This document shows positions 1-11,942 of a DNA stretch of 64,000 nucleotides, piece after piece. Under the pieces are notes generated by a model. It was not told the DNA's origin and did not search any database. It was given only the letters and a program-made list of their open reading frames with translations. Each line of letters begins with the position of its first letter. Within the stretch, counting starts at the first letter, position 1. This DNA comes from Selaginella moellendorffii (lineage: Eukaryota > Streptophyta > Lycopodiopsida > Selaginellales > Selaginellaceae), in contig NW_003314315.1 of the NCBI RefSeq assembly GCF_000143415.4, positions 248,001-312,000 on the forward strand, read 5' to 3'. Made by a program: the position numbers and the translations under genes.

Positions 1-1
1 T

Positions 2-1750
2 AGGCTGGCCGGCAACATCTCGTCCTCCTTTTTTGCCTTCTGTGGAAGGTTCAAGGCGTTCATGGCAAACTTGAGCGACAACCAGATTTCGGGCGAGCTG
101 TCCGGCCAGGATATAGGAGGATGCAAATCCCTGGTACAGTTCAGTGCTTCGAACAATCTGATCGAGGAGGCTCTGCCCAAGGAGCTTGGGACTCTAGGCA
201 ACTTGAGCCTCTTGGATCTTTCGCGCAATCGGCTAAGCGGCAGCATTCCAGGTGAACTCGGCGAGCTCCAGATGCTGACGAGCCTTTTCCTCGCGAATAA
301 TTCTCTCGTGGGAGATATTCCGGAGAACCTGGGCCAGGCGTCCTCTCTGAGCCTGCTCGACCTCTCCGGCAACACTTTGCACGGGACCATTCCTTCCTCC
401 CTCGCCAACCTCAGTCACCTCGAGTACTTGCTACTGAACAACAACGACTTCTCCGGGACAATACCCCCGGTGCTCTCCGACATCACTTCCTTGGTGGCCG
501 TCAACCTCGCCTTCAACAACTTCTCCGGCTCCGTTCCAAGCTCGGGAAGCTGGGTGGGGATGTGCGACAAGGAGCACTTCCAGGGAAATCCATATCTCAA
601 GCCGTGCCCGACGTCGCTGGCTGCTTTCGGACCCGGATACATGGAGGAAAATCTTGATCCGGTCGCGGCTCCACAGGACCCTCCGGCCGGTGGCGGACTG
701 AGCGTCGTTGTGATTGTGGCGATCACGTCAGGCTGCGCTGTTGCCGTGGTGCTCCTGGTTCTCGTACTCCTGGTCCAGTGCACGAAACAGCGAGTTCCCA
801 GGCCACCTAGAAACCGGGGTGGCAGGAAAGAGGTGGTCATTTTCACCAACATCGGTTTCCGGTTCACGTACGAGAACGTTGTCCGAGCGACTGGGAACTT
901 TAGCGTGGACTACCTGATAGGAAACGGTGGCTTTGGAGCAACTTACAAGGCGGAGATGATGCCCGGCTTGGTGGTGGCCGTGAAGCGGCTCTCCATTGGG
1001 AGGTTTCAAGGCGTGCAGCAGTTCGACACGGAGATCCGGACGCTGGGGAGGATCCAGCACTCGAACCTGGTGAAGCTCATCGGCTACCACGCGAGCGAGG
1101 GGGAGATGTTCCTCATCTACAACTACTTCCCGCGGGGCAACCTGGAGAGCTTCATCCACAACCGGAGCCGGGGGGAGATGAGCTGGGCGGTGGTGCACAG
1201 GATCGCGCTGGGCATCGCGGAAGCGCTGGCCTACTTGCATGACGAGTGCCAGCCAAGGGTGCTCCACCGGGACATCAAGCCGAGCAACATCCTCCTGGAC
1301 AACAACTTGACGGCGTTTTTGGCCGACTTTGGGCTGGCCCGGCTGCTCGGTGCGTCCGAGACGCATGCCACGACGGACGTGGCTGGGACCTTCGGCTACG
1401 TCGCGCCGGAGTATGCCATGACGTGCCGGGTGTCGGACAAGGCGGACGTTTACAGCTATGGAGTGGTGCTGCTGGAGCTGCTATCGGGGAAGAAGGCGCT
1501 GGATCCGGCCTTCTCGGACTATGGACACGGGTTTACAATCGTCGGGTGGGCGTGCTTGCTCATCGGACAGGGACGAGCTCACGAGGTGTTCATCGTGGAG
1601 CTGTGGGAGATGGGCCCCGAGGCGTTCCTCCTGGAGACGCTCAAGCTGGCGGTGATGTGCACGGTGGATTCGCTCACGGTCAGGCCAACCATGCGGCAAG
1701 TGGTGGATCGTTTGAGACATATGGATCAATCGAGCCTCCCCTTCTCGTGA
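2..1750 (+). CDS. LRR receptor-like serine/threonine kinase, RPK2-like, 5' end outside window
   Basis: The reading frame is open to the first bases, so the start lies upstream; an internal ATG is at 62. Counting from that ATG, residues 1-160 hold leucine-rich repeats (LxxLxLxxNxLxGxIP pattern), followed by a linker and one membrane segment at about 212-238. A kinase domain follows: glycine loop [19 protein letters not shown] lysine, catalytic [16 protein letters not shown] and the [10 protein letters not shown] loop. It is an RD-type kinase with all key residues. The LRR end, juxtamembrane and kinase wording resemble Arabidopsis RPK2/TOAD2, a plasma-membrane receptor acting in anther, embryo and meristem signalling. 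No intron is visible in the part present. A pyrimidine-rich tract lies after the stop. Orthology to RPK2 rather than another LRR-X/XV member is inferred. Confidence 0.9.
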   Translation, partial: RLAGNISSSFFAFCGRFKAFMANLSDNQISGELSGQDIGGCKSLVQFSASNNLIEEALPKELGTLGNLSLLDLSRNRLSGSIPGELGELQMLTSLFLANNSLVGDIPENLGQASSLSLLDLSGNTLHGTIPSSLANLSHLEYLLLNNNDFSGTIPPVLSDITSLVAVNLAFNNFSGSVPSSGSWVGMCDKEHFQGNPYLKPCPTSLAAFGPGYMEENLDPVAAPQDPPAGGGLSVVVIVAITSGCAVAVVLLVLVLLVQCTKQRVPRPPRNRGGRKEVVIFTNIGFRFTYENVVRATGNFSVDYLIGNGGFGATYKAEMMPGLVVAVKRLSIGRFQGVQQFDTEIRTLGRIQHSNLVKLIGYHASEGEMFLIYNYFPRGNLESFIHNRSRGEMSWAVVHRIALGIAEALAYLHDECQPRVLHRDIKPSNILLDNNLTAFLADFGLARLLGASETHATTDVAGTFGYVAPEYAMTCRVSDKADVYSYGVVLLELLSGKKALDPAFSDYGHGFTIVGWACLLIGQGRAHEVFIVELWEMGPEAFLLETLKLAVMCTVDSLTVRPTMRQVVDRLRHMDQSSLPFS

Positions 1751-3905
1751 CGCTACTACTCCATCCATCCCATTCCAGGTTCTCTCTTTTATCCTGTTTT
1801 TCTTTGTTTCTTTTTTTTTCTCTCTCTCTCTCTCTTTTCTCCTCGGACATTTTTTCTTTCTTGGTTTTTCTTTTTCTTTTCTTTCTTTTCTGGTTATTCT
1901 TGTTACTTCCTGGGGAGAGATGGAGGAGAGAGTGTCAAGCGAAACTTGCAGGAAGTTTGTCTATATATGATTTATAGAGCAGGGAAGGATTCCTTCTTGT
2001 GTTGTATATTGGAAATATAAAGAGGAAAACGCACCTCTTTGAGTTTCTAAAAGCATAAGAGGCCGAGAGGAATTCTAAACAGATCAAATTTCGTTTTTGG
2101 AAAAGTAAAACTCAATTATCGAAATCCCACTTATATTTCAGGACAGGGTGCCTTTATGCCTATATAAAGGCTATAAGTGAAATAGGAGGCTATAAGTGAA
2201 AAATTGTATATATCAGTTGTATGAATAAAAGATTAAAGTTTATTATTAGCTAACTATTACATTTTCTTTTATTATCATTTTACACAGGCATTGACCACAA
2301 TAATGCTGTCTAGAAGACTCTAGAATATAATTTGTTTATAGTCCACCACTTGCCCCTATCTGCATGGATGTAATGCATAATTCACTCTTTGGTCCTTCAG
2401 TCTTACTCATTTTCTCGCAAACTCTCTGTCCCTGGGGAGTACTATCCCAACTGTTGGAGGCAGGAGCTATTCCCTAAGCATGGCTGCTTGATCTTGCTCT
2501 TGGCATAGGAGTGTGGTTTGATCCCGCAATGGCTTGTACCTCGGGCATTAATAGAGGATGTGGAAGACATCCTCTCCCAGGGGGTGTGTGGCATCCATTT
2601 TCTACTTGCAACTTGTATGCTCTGGCTAGAGTTGTGCACTGCTATATGGTGGTAACTGGGGAAATCCAGGTGGGCCAGTTGGATTTATCATCGTGCAGTT
2701 GTGGTCCTGCTTGCAAGTGCCAGATGAAGCATATAGAATCGTCTATGGCATCAGTAGTTACTTGGTCATAGTGATCTCTTCACAGTCAACCAAGAGCTCA
2801 AGTCTAGAGAATCTTGGTGCTGGAAAGTGGATTATTGTCTTTGTTCAAATCCTCAAACATATTGCCTTTTATACAATTATTAAGATCTTATTAAGTATAA
2901 GATTGAACTCATAAACTCAATAGAGAAGAGTCTTTGAAGGGTATCTAAACACATGATTTAAAAATGATGGTTTTTAAGGATCTTTTCACTTGGCTGTATT
3001 AAGGTATATTTTAGAGTAATCTAGAACCAAGCTAAAGATAAAGAGACATACTTACTAGCTCTTAATTTATATGGTATGAATATACATGCATTTTTCTCAT
3101 CAAGATTTTATTAAGGAAAGTTTGAATTCTCTCAATTTCTTGGTGGTGTTAGTTCTCTCCGGTGCTTGGAGGAATTTTCAGGAGTTAAAACTCAAGCTAA
3201 GACCTCATGCCTCCAGCTGGGCACTAATGAGTAGCACTCTGATGTAATAATAATAATTAGTTTTTATATTGTTTTAAATGTGCTCCTGAGGTTAGATGCT
3301 AAATAATGCTAACTCCTTCATAGGCTTGCATAGACAAGTGAATATGAGTTGATATGGGTTTATAATGAGTTGATGCATTATATAACTTATTTGCAAGCTT
3401 GTATTTAAAGAAGTTCAAAATTTATGTGGTCAACACGGACAATTTTTACTTTTATTGAACTTGAATCCAATTAATCTTGTGTTTATAATTTATAAATTTT
3501 TCTAAACACCTCCTAAAATATTCGTTTACCCTTGTGACGTGTCAAGTAATTCACCACCAAACACTTTACGTGGTGGTCCAAAGCGGCCAATAGGGCTGTT
3601 TTGCTTACTAAGCTGGACCGCTCTTGGAAGATTCGTGAGAGTGCCTTACAATCTTCTCACAATCGTGTCATTGAGCTTGCTCTGATACAATGACAAGATC
3701 ACGAACTGAGATGTATTGCAAAGATCTGCATGATGGACAGTAAATCGTCACTCCTATATCCACGTCCACGCAACACAACAAAGGGGAGTCAGTGTGGGGA
3801 GAGATTTTCAGCCATTTGGAAGAAAGGAGATAGAGACCAACTGGGAAGGAGAAGTTCAAGAGGTTTGATAGAAATCCTATTCCTTTGGTCAACGTAAAGA
3901 TTGGG
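1751..3905. other. AT-rich intergenic region, no gene recognised
   Basis: After a CT-rich run (about 1801-1910, with a (CT)n core near 1820-1836) the sequence is AT-rich. A less AT-rich patch at 2430-2790 has short open frames but no recognisable protein. At 3679-3690 the sequence is, on the minus strand, one base different from the usual plant LTR-retrotransposon initiator-Met primer site, which may be an LTR footprint. The last 150 bp resemble the region upstream of the second P450 gene (11264-11400, inverted), so they are probably promoter of the downstream gene. Confidence 0.5.
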
Positions 3906-5793
3906 ATGGGTGTGGGAGCTTTGATTCTACTTGGTTTGCTCGCGTTTGTGTTGTGGTGCGGAATCCAGTGCATCCGGCAGATTGGAACTCCCGGGTTTAA
4001 GACTTGGCCCCTGATCGGTGTCACTCTGGAGGTGGCCGCGAACTATCACCGGCTTTACGACTGGCTCTCGTGGAATTTCCAGGTCAAGGAGACGATGACA
4101 ATGTCCGCCACCATGCCCGGACGAAGCTTCCTCTTCACGGTGGATCCAGCAAACGTGGAGCACATCCTCAAGACCAACTTTGCCAATTATCCAAAGGTAT
4201 AGAAGATCTCGTTCGAGGTCGCTCTCTTCCGAGAAAACTCAGAAATGAGGAGAATTCTCTTGATCTTCTTTTCTTTGTTCTTCACAGGGGGAGGATTTTC
4301 AAGAGATTTTCCAGCCCTTGCTCGGGAATGGGATCTTCAACTCAAATGGAGAGGCGTGGAGATTCCAACGCAAGACTGCCAGCTTCGAGTTTGCGTCACG
4401 GGTGTTGAGGGATGTCAGCTGCAGGGTTTTCAAAGATCACGCGCTCAAACTCGCCAGGATTGTCCATGGTAGTCAGGAATCGGAAGGATCTTTGGAAATG
4501 CAGGCAAGGATCAAAAGCTCTTCTTTTTTATTGAGATCTTCTCGAAAATTTATCCAGGATTTGTTCATGAGGATGACTCTCGACACAATTTGCTACCTCG
4601 GTTTCGGCCTCCATCTCGGCGTCCTCGCTCCAAATCTCCCCCGGAACGACTTTGCCACGGCCTTCGATGCCTGCAACGCCATCATCTCCTACCGCTGTGC
4701 AGACCCTTTCTGGAAACTCAAGAGGTTCCTCCGGATTGGACTGGAGCGTAACCTCCGGCGCCATCTCCAAGTCGTGGATGATTTCACTCACAGCATCATA
4801 CAGCAGAGGAGGCTCCAGCTCCAAGATCAGTACAAACACCACCAACATGTAAGAGATACTCCATTCCACTTCCAAGGATCGCCAGTCACGCTCGTATATT
4901 TATTCGATTCCTTCGTCTTTCTTTACAGAGCAAACAAGATTTACTGTCGAGATTCATGCTGCTAGACGAGAGCTTCTCCGATGATCATCTCCGCGACGTG
5001 ATCCTCAACTTCGTCATCGCCGGGAGGGACACCACCGCCAGCACTCTGTCGTATTTCACCTACATGATAGCCTCCCATCCGGATTGCGCCACCAAAATCT
5101 ACCAGGAGCTCCACGAGTTTGAAGAATTCCAGCTCAGCGACAATTCCCATCGCCCAAGCAGTTTCGAGGACAAGATCCACGGATTTACCCAGCTGCTAAC
5201 ATACGAATCGCTGGCCAAGCTCGTCTATCTCCACGCCGCGCTCATGGAAACTCTCAGGCTCTTCCCTGCCGTACCTCTGGTGAATGAGAGAGAGAATCCC
5301 TTTGGATTCTCATTCGAAGCTTCTTGAACTAATGATTTTTCTTTCCAGAACTTCAAACTAGCTGTCACGGATGATGTTCTTCCATCGGGTGCTGTGGTGA
5401 AAAGAGGATCCACGGTTTCATATGTGCCTTATTGCATGGCCCGTGTTGAATCAATCTGGGGCTCCGATGCATCGCAGTTTCGTCCCGAGAGATGGCGCAG
5501 AGATGGAGCCTGGGATTTCAGCGTCTCTCCATTCAAGTTCACGGCATTCCAGGTAATCTATCGATCGCGAGATTGAGGAGCGAGCGAGCCACATTTTCTT
5601 ATTGCAGGCAGGGCCCCGCATTTGTTTGGGCAAAGACAGTGCCTTTTTGCAGATGAAGATCACAGCAGCACTCCTGTGCCGATTTTTCGAGTTTCAACTT
5701 GTCCCTGGGCAGATTCTGACGTACCGAGTCATGGCCACCATCTCCCTTGTGAATGGTGTCAAAGTCACCACCTCCAACTGCACTTCAGAATAA
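3906..5793 (+). CDS. Cytochrome P450, CYP704-like (CYP86 clan), copy A
   Basis: Six exons: 3906-4196, 4288-4503, 4558-4848, 4929-5279, 5349-5552, 5608-5793, coding 512 aa. An N-terminal membrane anchor is followed by the full P450 signature set: I-helix AGRDTTAS, K-helix ETLR, FRPERW, and haem loop FTAFQAGPRICLGKD with the cysteine ligand. The phrases MQDLFMRMTLD and FTAFQAGPRICLGKDSA are typical of CYP704, whose characterised members are omega-hydroxylases of long-chain fatty acids used for sporopollenin and cutin. Substrate here is inferred only. Intron 2 (4504-4557) starts with GC rather than GT, in the context CAG|GCAAGG. An in-frame TTG lies upstream, but the ATG at 3906 matches the start of the sister gene. 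The sister gene is inverted at 9439-11263. Confidence 0.92.
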
Positions 5794-7150
5794 TTTTTGG
5801 GTCCTTATATAGAATAAGCAAAAAAACTGTCCATCTTCTCTGTACCACTTTTGAGCTCATAAGATCAATTGAAAGTTAGTACTTTGTTTGTTGTTAGTTC
5901 TTTTCCAGAACGGCTAGAAGGGTAACTCAAAGTCTAGCAAGAATGCATTGGTCAGGTGGTTTCAAGTCAAGTAGAAGTCTACTACTTTTGCTATTTGTGA
6001 ATATGTGATTGCACATGAGTGGATTTTTTATTTACACATCTGCAGATATATTAATTTGTTTTCAATTGTACACAAAATTATAATGTACATAATCACATTT
6101 TGATTGCTATAATGGTAATTAAAACATGATTATAATATTTTCATGGGACATGTCATATATAAATTCAACCCACAGGCCAATTCTCTTTTAGAGGCCAATT
6201 CCTAATCTTCACAGAAGAAGTGCAATTTCCTCAAAATAAAGATACCACAGAAGGACAAGTGTTTTAGCTGCTCAATCAGAAATATGGTTTCTCTTTTGGG
6301 AGGCTGAGAAGATCACTTTAAATTATATGGATCTGGAGGGGCTGAAGAAGATGAGCAAGAACAAGTGTTCATTTACACTTTCATCTTGGGTTAGAGAATG
6401 TAGAATTTGTAATCCATACCCAGAGTGCAAGGTGCCCATACATCATGTTCCAAAACACCTATAAGAAATAAATCTATGCAAGTTTCACATGATGTGTTCA
6501 CAAAAGCAAGATGCTCACCTAGGCCATAGAAACTAATATTTTCACAAGCTTTTTTCTGGTCACTATGTCAAACTTGCAAGGATGTGTATTCAAAAAACTG
6601 AGCTCTTGTATTCTTCATACCTTAGAGTGAAAGATTAAAAATGTTGGCAGCAAATATCATTATACTATATCCTCCCTACAGGTTGTAAATCAAAGGTACT
6701 TAAGGACCATTGTTATGTGGTTAATAATCCATGAAGATTTTGCATCACATACATACCACTATCATAACACTTTGTTTGAAAATGAATAAGGAGATAAAAA
6801 CCGAAAATATGTCACATCCCCAAAAGACTGCCAACATCTAAGGATTCCACATAGCTTTTAGATAAAGTGTATATATGGGACAAGCACTCACCTTTATATT
6901 TGGAAGGTGTACAATTTGGAGAACAATGACAATAAAAGCAATGTCTTGCAAAAAACCAAGAGCCTCACTTAAACACTCATGATTAGCATGACTCATTAGT
7001 ATATCTTGAGCAATCCACAAAAGCTTACCTCTTGTTAAACACCATCTTGATTCACTCTCTCTCCACTTACCTCGTAGTGATGTGGCATTAGGCTTTATTT
7101 TTGTCTTTTCTCCAGTGCACTCCCTCTCCCGTCCATCACACTCCCGCTCT
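5794..7150. other. AT-rich spacer between the inverted P450 pair, left part
   Basis: About 1.35 kb of AT-rich sequence with no frame that resembles a protein. A short direct repeat (AGGCCAATTC) occurs at about 6174 and 6193. Nothing else is recognisable. Confidence 0.4.
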
Positions 7151-7154
7151 AAAA

Positions 7155-7770
7155 TTAAACAACTTATTGAACATTTTAAGGTGAATTTTCAAAATGAAAT
7201 AGCCTTTATTAAGTATTTTCAAAACGAATGGAAGGATAAAGTTAGTATGTGAATCAATTGATTTTTATAATTTATTTTAATTTATATTTGATAGATATAT
7301 GGGTTGTTGCTGCTCAAAATTTACTTTATGCTAACAAGGAGACAAATAGTTTAATTGAGGCATTCCATGCAAATATGAAAATTATACTATTGTCCCAAAA
7401 AAAAACATGTTCGCAATCGAATGATGGATTGGGCAATTCATCAATTTACTACTAAGGTTCATGTGAGGTACTGGTTTACTAGTTATTGCAAAGGTTATAG
7501 TTTTATTCGAAACTATGCATACGAAAAACTAATTGATGGTGCGATTGTTAAAGAAAGAAATATTAACAACTCTCAAATAAAATTCGATAAGGACAATACT
7601 CGCAAATCTTATGTATAATCCTCTTCAGATCTAACTATATGGTATCTTGTTGTCAGAGGTGAAGGACACAGTGATTAGGCTTTTTTGACTTGGTGTAATT
7701 GTCTATGGGTAACAAATGAAACTTTTGCAAGCATCAAGCAAAAGTTATTATGTTAAAATAAAAAAAGAAA
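7155..7770 (+). pseudogene. Degenerate MULE-like transposase with SWIM zinc finger
   Basis: Several reading-frame segments in order look like the C-terminal half of plant SWIM-finger transposases. At about 7160-7245 there is a stretch ending in EWKDKV; at 7340-7400 ETNSLIEAFHANMK, resembling the (T/S)N-x-IEsFH motif; at 7409-7618 RMMDWAIHQFTTKV followed by RYWF; and at 7690-7760 a WCNC...CKHQ pattern across one frameshift, matching the C-x-C...C-x-H SWIM finger. The segments are in different frames with stops between them, so the gene is dead. Family assignment is from remembered motif patterns and the assembly is an inference. It lies in the spacer between the two inverted P450 genes and may relate to how the inversion arose. 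Confidence 0.5.
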
Positions 7771-7929
7771 ATTGACTAGATTATAACTAGTTATGAGGTT
7801 CAACCATCACAATCATATGCAATTTTAAAACCTGGGTTAGATGGCTTGTTTTATCGTCATCAAAATTTTGAAACACTTGACTTGGAAGTTATGATAGACA
7901 AAAATTTTGAAATACTTCTACAAATTTAA

Positions 7930-8155
7930 GCAGGAAAATATCCATTAAAATGTTTATCATAAGCAAACAATTCAGTTGGAGACTACATTAGAGGTAAACT
8001 AGCATATTTTATATACTAATATATATGAATATTGAGCAAGAAGATATCTATCAAAATATACAGCATCAATAAAAAATTCAGCTAAGGATTACTATAAAGG
8101 TAATTTACACTAAACAAATTTTAAATATTGATATGAACTTTGAGGAGGAAGATAT
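7930..8155. repeat. Degenerate tandem repeat, unit about 110-120 bp
   Basis: Two adjacent, diverged units each contain a GAAGATATC/GAAAATATC start, an AATTCAG(C/T)T middle and a TA(A/G)AGGTAA tract, and a third GAAGATATC follows at about 8146. The units are AT-rich and have no clear coding meaning. They could be a decayed part of the transposon just upstream. Confidence 0.4.
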
Positions 8156-8661
8156 CACTCCATCATAAGTTAAAAGCAACATTATAGCAAAAGATGATGG
8201 ATATCTTATAAAATCTTCTTAATGAAGAAGCTTTTTTATTTATGGTTGACAACAATTTAGAAATGATATAACAAAAGGTTGCAACTTTTAAAGCTAAGCC
8301 AGATGATCTTATTCATCCTATAATAGAATTTCAATAGTGCATTGATCCAAAATTAATTCCTTTTACTAGGCGGAGGAAGACAAGAAAGAAAAGCTCTTTA
8401 AATGAAAAACTCAATTTTAACAAAGAATAAATAAAAAAACAAACTCTTTATATACTTACATTGCATATATTTAAATTAGTGAGAAAATTTCATACGATAA
8501 CCACTATTAATGGTCATCCATGACACTCATTGGCCACATAAAGCAAGTAGAAAGGCATCCACACGAGTGGTGATTGAAATTTGGCTAAGTGTTGGTGCTG
8601 TGGCCACGTGGAAGTAATTAGGGCGCACGCTAGGTGCGGGCGGACGTGCGGGGGCGTTTAG

Positions 8662-9129
8662 ATGCCAGTATATAACCCAGATGTAGAAATGGTGACACAA
8701 ACATTGAGAGTATTGAGACACTACCAAGCTTATGAAGAAGCTGGTAAAGAAGTACCATGCTTTCTTAGTTTAGGAGGCAATGATCAAGTGAATCCCTTGC
8801 CTGAACAAGGCAGCAAGTTCCCCACTCTTGTGTTGCACCAAGAGAGTTTGGAGAGTAAGTTGAAGGCCAATGTTCAGCTCAATGCTAACTTCTTCATCTT
8901 GTTACTCAAGAAGACCTGGCAAAACATGAAGGTAGCATTCTCTCAAGGTATGCAATGTGATCCATCTCCTCCAAAGTCTGTTAATCTTTATATGGCAATG
9001 ATGTTGAGCGAGTTTTTTATCCATTCTTTCCAAAAAACCTCTCAAACATGTGTAAAAAGTGTTGTTAATTCAACTTGGTGTGTAAAAATGTTGTTAAATA
9101 AAAGATTAAACCCTGTTTATGTAAATTAA
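8662..9129 (+). other. Open frame of 155 codons, unrecognised
   Basis: An uninterrupted frame starts with ATG at 8662 and ends at 9129, in sequence less AT-rich than its surroundings. I do not recognise the product: no signal peptide, membrane segment or known motif is evident. The upstream 80 bp are GC-rich and hold a perfect GGCCACGTGG palindrome at about 8602-8611 (a G-box core). It may be a fragment of a mobile element, given the neighbours, or chance. Confidence 0.25.
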
Positions 9130-9236
9130 GCTGATATGGATTGTGGCACTGACATGGATTTTGCATGAGCTGGCGATTGAAGAATTTATATATGATATAC
9201 ATGCTTATGATTTGAAAAAAAGAGTTGCCCACTCTA

Positions 9237-9278
9237 GGTACACTTCCCAAGAACACTTCCCTTCTTGGGAAGTGTACC
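9237..9278. repeat. Perfect 17-bp inverted repeat with 8-nt loop
   Basis: Positions 9237-9253 and 9262-9278 are exact reverse complements and flank an 8-nt loop. The stem begins GGTACACTTCCC. It could be the end of a small mobile element (Helitron-type 3' hairpin or MITE core) or a transcript hairpin. It lies 160 bp beyond the stop of P450 copy B. Confidence 0.8.
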
Positions 9279-9438
9279 TCCCCATAAAACTGCCACCCAT
9301 AACTGATGAAGGAGAGGATGCTTATTTAAATTAACATATATTATATGAGAAAAAAATCTTTATAATCTGAATCACCTTGTTTATTAAAAATAATTACCTA
9401 GAGCTTAACAATTCACAGATGACTTTATTCTTCTAATT

Positions 9439-11263
9439 TTAAGTGCGATTCGAGGTGGTGACTTTGACACCATTGGCGAAGGAGATAGTAGCCATGACTC
9501 GGTACGTAAGAATCTGCCTGGGAACAAGTTGAAACTCAAAAAATCTGCACAAGAGGGCTGCAGTGATCTTCATCTGCAAGAAGGCACTATCCTTGCCCAG
9601 ACAAATGCGGGGCCCTGCCTGCAAAAGAAAATAGTGCTCACTTGCTCCTCAATCTGTTTGACGAAATCTATTACCTGGAATGCCGTGAACTTGAATGAAG
9701 AGATGCTGAAATCCCAGGCTCCATCTCTGCGCCATCTCTCGGGACGAAACTGTGATGCATCCGAACCCCAGATTGATTTAATACGGGCCATGCAATACGG
9801 CGCGTATGAAAGTGTGGATCCTCTTTTCACCATAGCACCAGATGGAAGAACATCATCCGCGACGACTCCTTTGAAATTCTGGAAATAGAAAAAGGCTCCA
9901 AGAGATTAGCCCAAGAAGCTTGGATTCTTTCTTTCATCACCAGAGGCACGGCAGGGAAGAGCCTGAGAGTTTCCATGAGCGCGGCGTGGAGATAGACGAG
10001 CTTGGCCAGCGATTCGTATGTTAGCAGCTGGGTAAATCCGTGGATCTTGTCCTCGAAACTGCTTGGGCGATGGGAATTGTCAGCGAGCTGGAGTTCTTCA
10101 AACTCGTGGAGCTCCTGGTAGATTTTGGTGGCGCAATCCGGATGGGAGGCTATCATGTAGGTGAAATACGAGAGAGTGCTGGCGGTGGTGTCCCTCCCGG
10201 CGATGACGAAGTTGAGGATCACGTCGCGGAGATGATCATCGGAGAAGCTCTCGTCTAGCAGCATGAATCTCGACAGTAAATCTTGTCTGCTCTGCAAAGG
10301 AAGAAGCAAAGAACCCCATCAATCGAATGAATGCGATCAAGTGAAATGGAGTTTCTTTTTACTTGTTGGTGGTCTTTGGGCTGATCTTGGAGCTGGAGCC
10401 TCCTCTGGCATATGATGCTGTGCGTGAAATCATCCACGACTTGGAGATGGCGCTGGAGGCTGCGCTCCTGTCCAATCCGGAGGAACCTCTTGAATTTCCA
10501 GAACGGGTCCGCAAAGCGGTAGGAGATGATGGCGTTGCAGGCATCGAAGGCCGTGGCAAAGTCGTTCCGGGGGAGATTTGGAGCGAGGACGCCGAGATGG
10601 AGGCCGAAACCGAGGAAGCAAATTGTGTCGAGAGTCATCCTCATGAACAAATCCTGGAGGTAAATTTTCTATGATCGAGAAGTTCTCATTGAAAAAACGA
10701 TAAGATCCTTGCCTGCATTTCCAAAGGTTCTTGACTGCCATGGACAATCCTGGCGAGCTTGAGCGCGTGATCTTTGAAAACCCTGCAGCTCACGTCCCTC
10801 AGCACCCGCGATGAAAACTCGAAGCTGGCAGTCTTGCGTTGGATCCTCCATGGCTCTCCATCCGAGTTGAAGATCCCATTCCCAAGCAGGGGCTCGAAAA
10901 TCTCATGAAACTCCTCCCCCTGTGATTCACAAGGAACCAGCTCTCCTCTTTTCTCGGACGAGAAGATCTTACCTTTGGATAATTGGCGAAGTTGGTCTTG
11001 AGGATGTGCTCCACGTTTGCCGGATCCACCGTGAACACGTAGCTTCGTCCGGGCATGGTGGCGGACATTGTCATCGTCTCCTTGACCCGGAAATTCCACG
11101 AGAGCCAGTCGTAAATCCGGTGATAGTTCGCGGCCACCTCCAGAGTGACACCAATCAGGGGCCAAGTCTTAAACCCGGGAGTTCCAATCTGCCGGATCCG
11201 GTGGATAGCGCACCACGACGCAAACGCGAGCAAACCAAGTAGAATCAAAGCTCCCACACCCAT
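9439..11263 (-). CDS. Cytochrome P450, CYP704-like (CYP86 clan), copy B
   Basis: Six exons on the minus strand: 11263-10973, 10919-10713, 10653-10363, 10291-9941, 9878-9675, 9618-9439, coding 507 aa. Exon borders match copy A one for one, with three codons missing at the end of exon 2 and two at the C-terminus. All P450 signatures are intact (AGRDTTAS, ETLR, FRPERW, FTAFQAGPRICLGKD). Intron 2 again starts with GC. The protein is nearly identical to copy A over most of its length, while the introns have diverged in length and sequence. The two genes point toward each other with 3.6 kb between stops. As for copy A, a fatty-acid omega-hydroxylase role is known for the family and inferred here. 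Confidence 0.92.
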
Positions 11264-11560
11264 CCCGATTGATCAAAAAAAGAATAGGACTCTGTCAAAG
11301 CTCTTAGAGCTTAGTCTCTATCTTCTCTGTTTCCAAATGGTTCCAAGTCTCTCTCCACAAGTCCCTTTCTCTCTCTCTCTTTCCGACTTGTTCCAAATCT
11401 CTCTCTCTCTCTCTGTCTCTCTCTCTCTCTCTCTCTCACATTCTCATTCTCATCTTCACGAGCGTGGGCCTTGTGATTCCTCTTACGAGTGGGCCTTCAC
11501 GAGTGCTATCGCTTCCCTCTTACGCAAGCCCCACGTATATGTGCTCAGAGCTGGCCAAGA
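11264..11560 (-). promoter_or_regulatory. Upstream region of P450 copy B with CT microsatellite
   Basis: The 100 bp next to the start share blocks with the region upstream of copy A (CCATTTGGAA, GATAGAGAC, CCTATTC), so the duplication included promoter sequence. A (CT)n microsatellite lies at about 11398-11436, read as (GA)n on the gene strand. GA repeats near plant promoters can bind BPC/GAGA factors; that role is inferred. Confidence 0.55.
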
Positions 11561-11942
11561 ACGCGACGAAAGAGGGTGTTAGAAAGAAATGACCACGTCC
11601 AAATTATCATCTTCTGCTCTTTACATGGTTTTATTTCTCGGCTACAAAATCTTACTCGAACGAACGACCAACAAAACAAACTCACGCTCTCCTTCTTCTT
11701 CTTCTTCTTCCTTTTTTCTTGCACCTGAATGGATGGATGGATGGATTCATTATATACACTGCTTGCTTGCCTCTTGCCCCCAGCGACTTTACACCATATG
11801 GCTGGCTATCAGTGGCTCCAAAATCTCTATACTTCCATCACCCCGAGAACGCCAAACCCCACGTAAGTAGAAAAAGCACGAAAATTCCACTGCTTGCCTC
11901 GACCATGAACGATGACGATGATGCTGCGATGGATGATCGTCG

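Noticed and set aside
728-1366. Long minus-strand frame opposite the receptor kinase
   Set aside because: It is a shadow of GC-rich kinase coding sequence; it has no motif and Arg/Pro/His-rich composition.
1801-1910. Pyrimidine-rich tract as coding extension of the receptor kinase
   Set aside because: It follows the stop codon and has simple-sequence composition; treated as 3' UTR or microsatellite.
8662-9129. Protein-coding gene call for the 155-codon frame
   Set aside because: No recognisable family, no clear promoter and transposon-like surroundings; listed only as an open frame.
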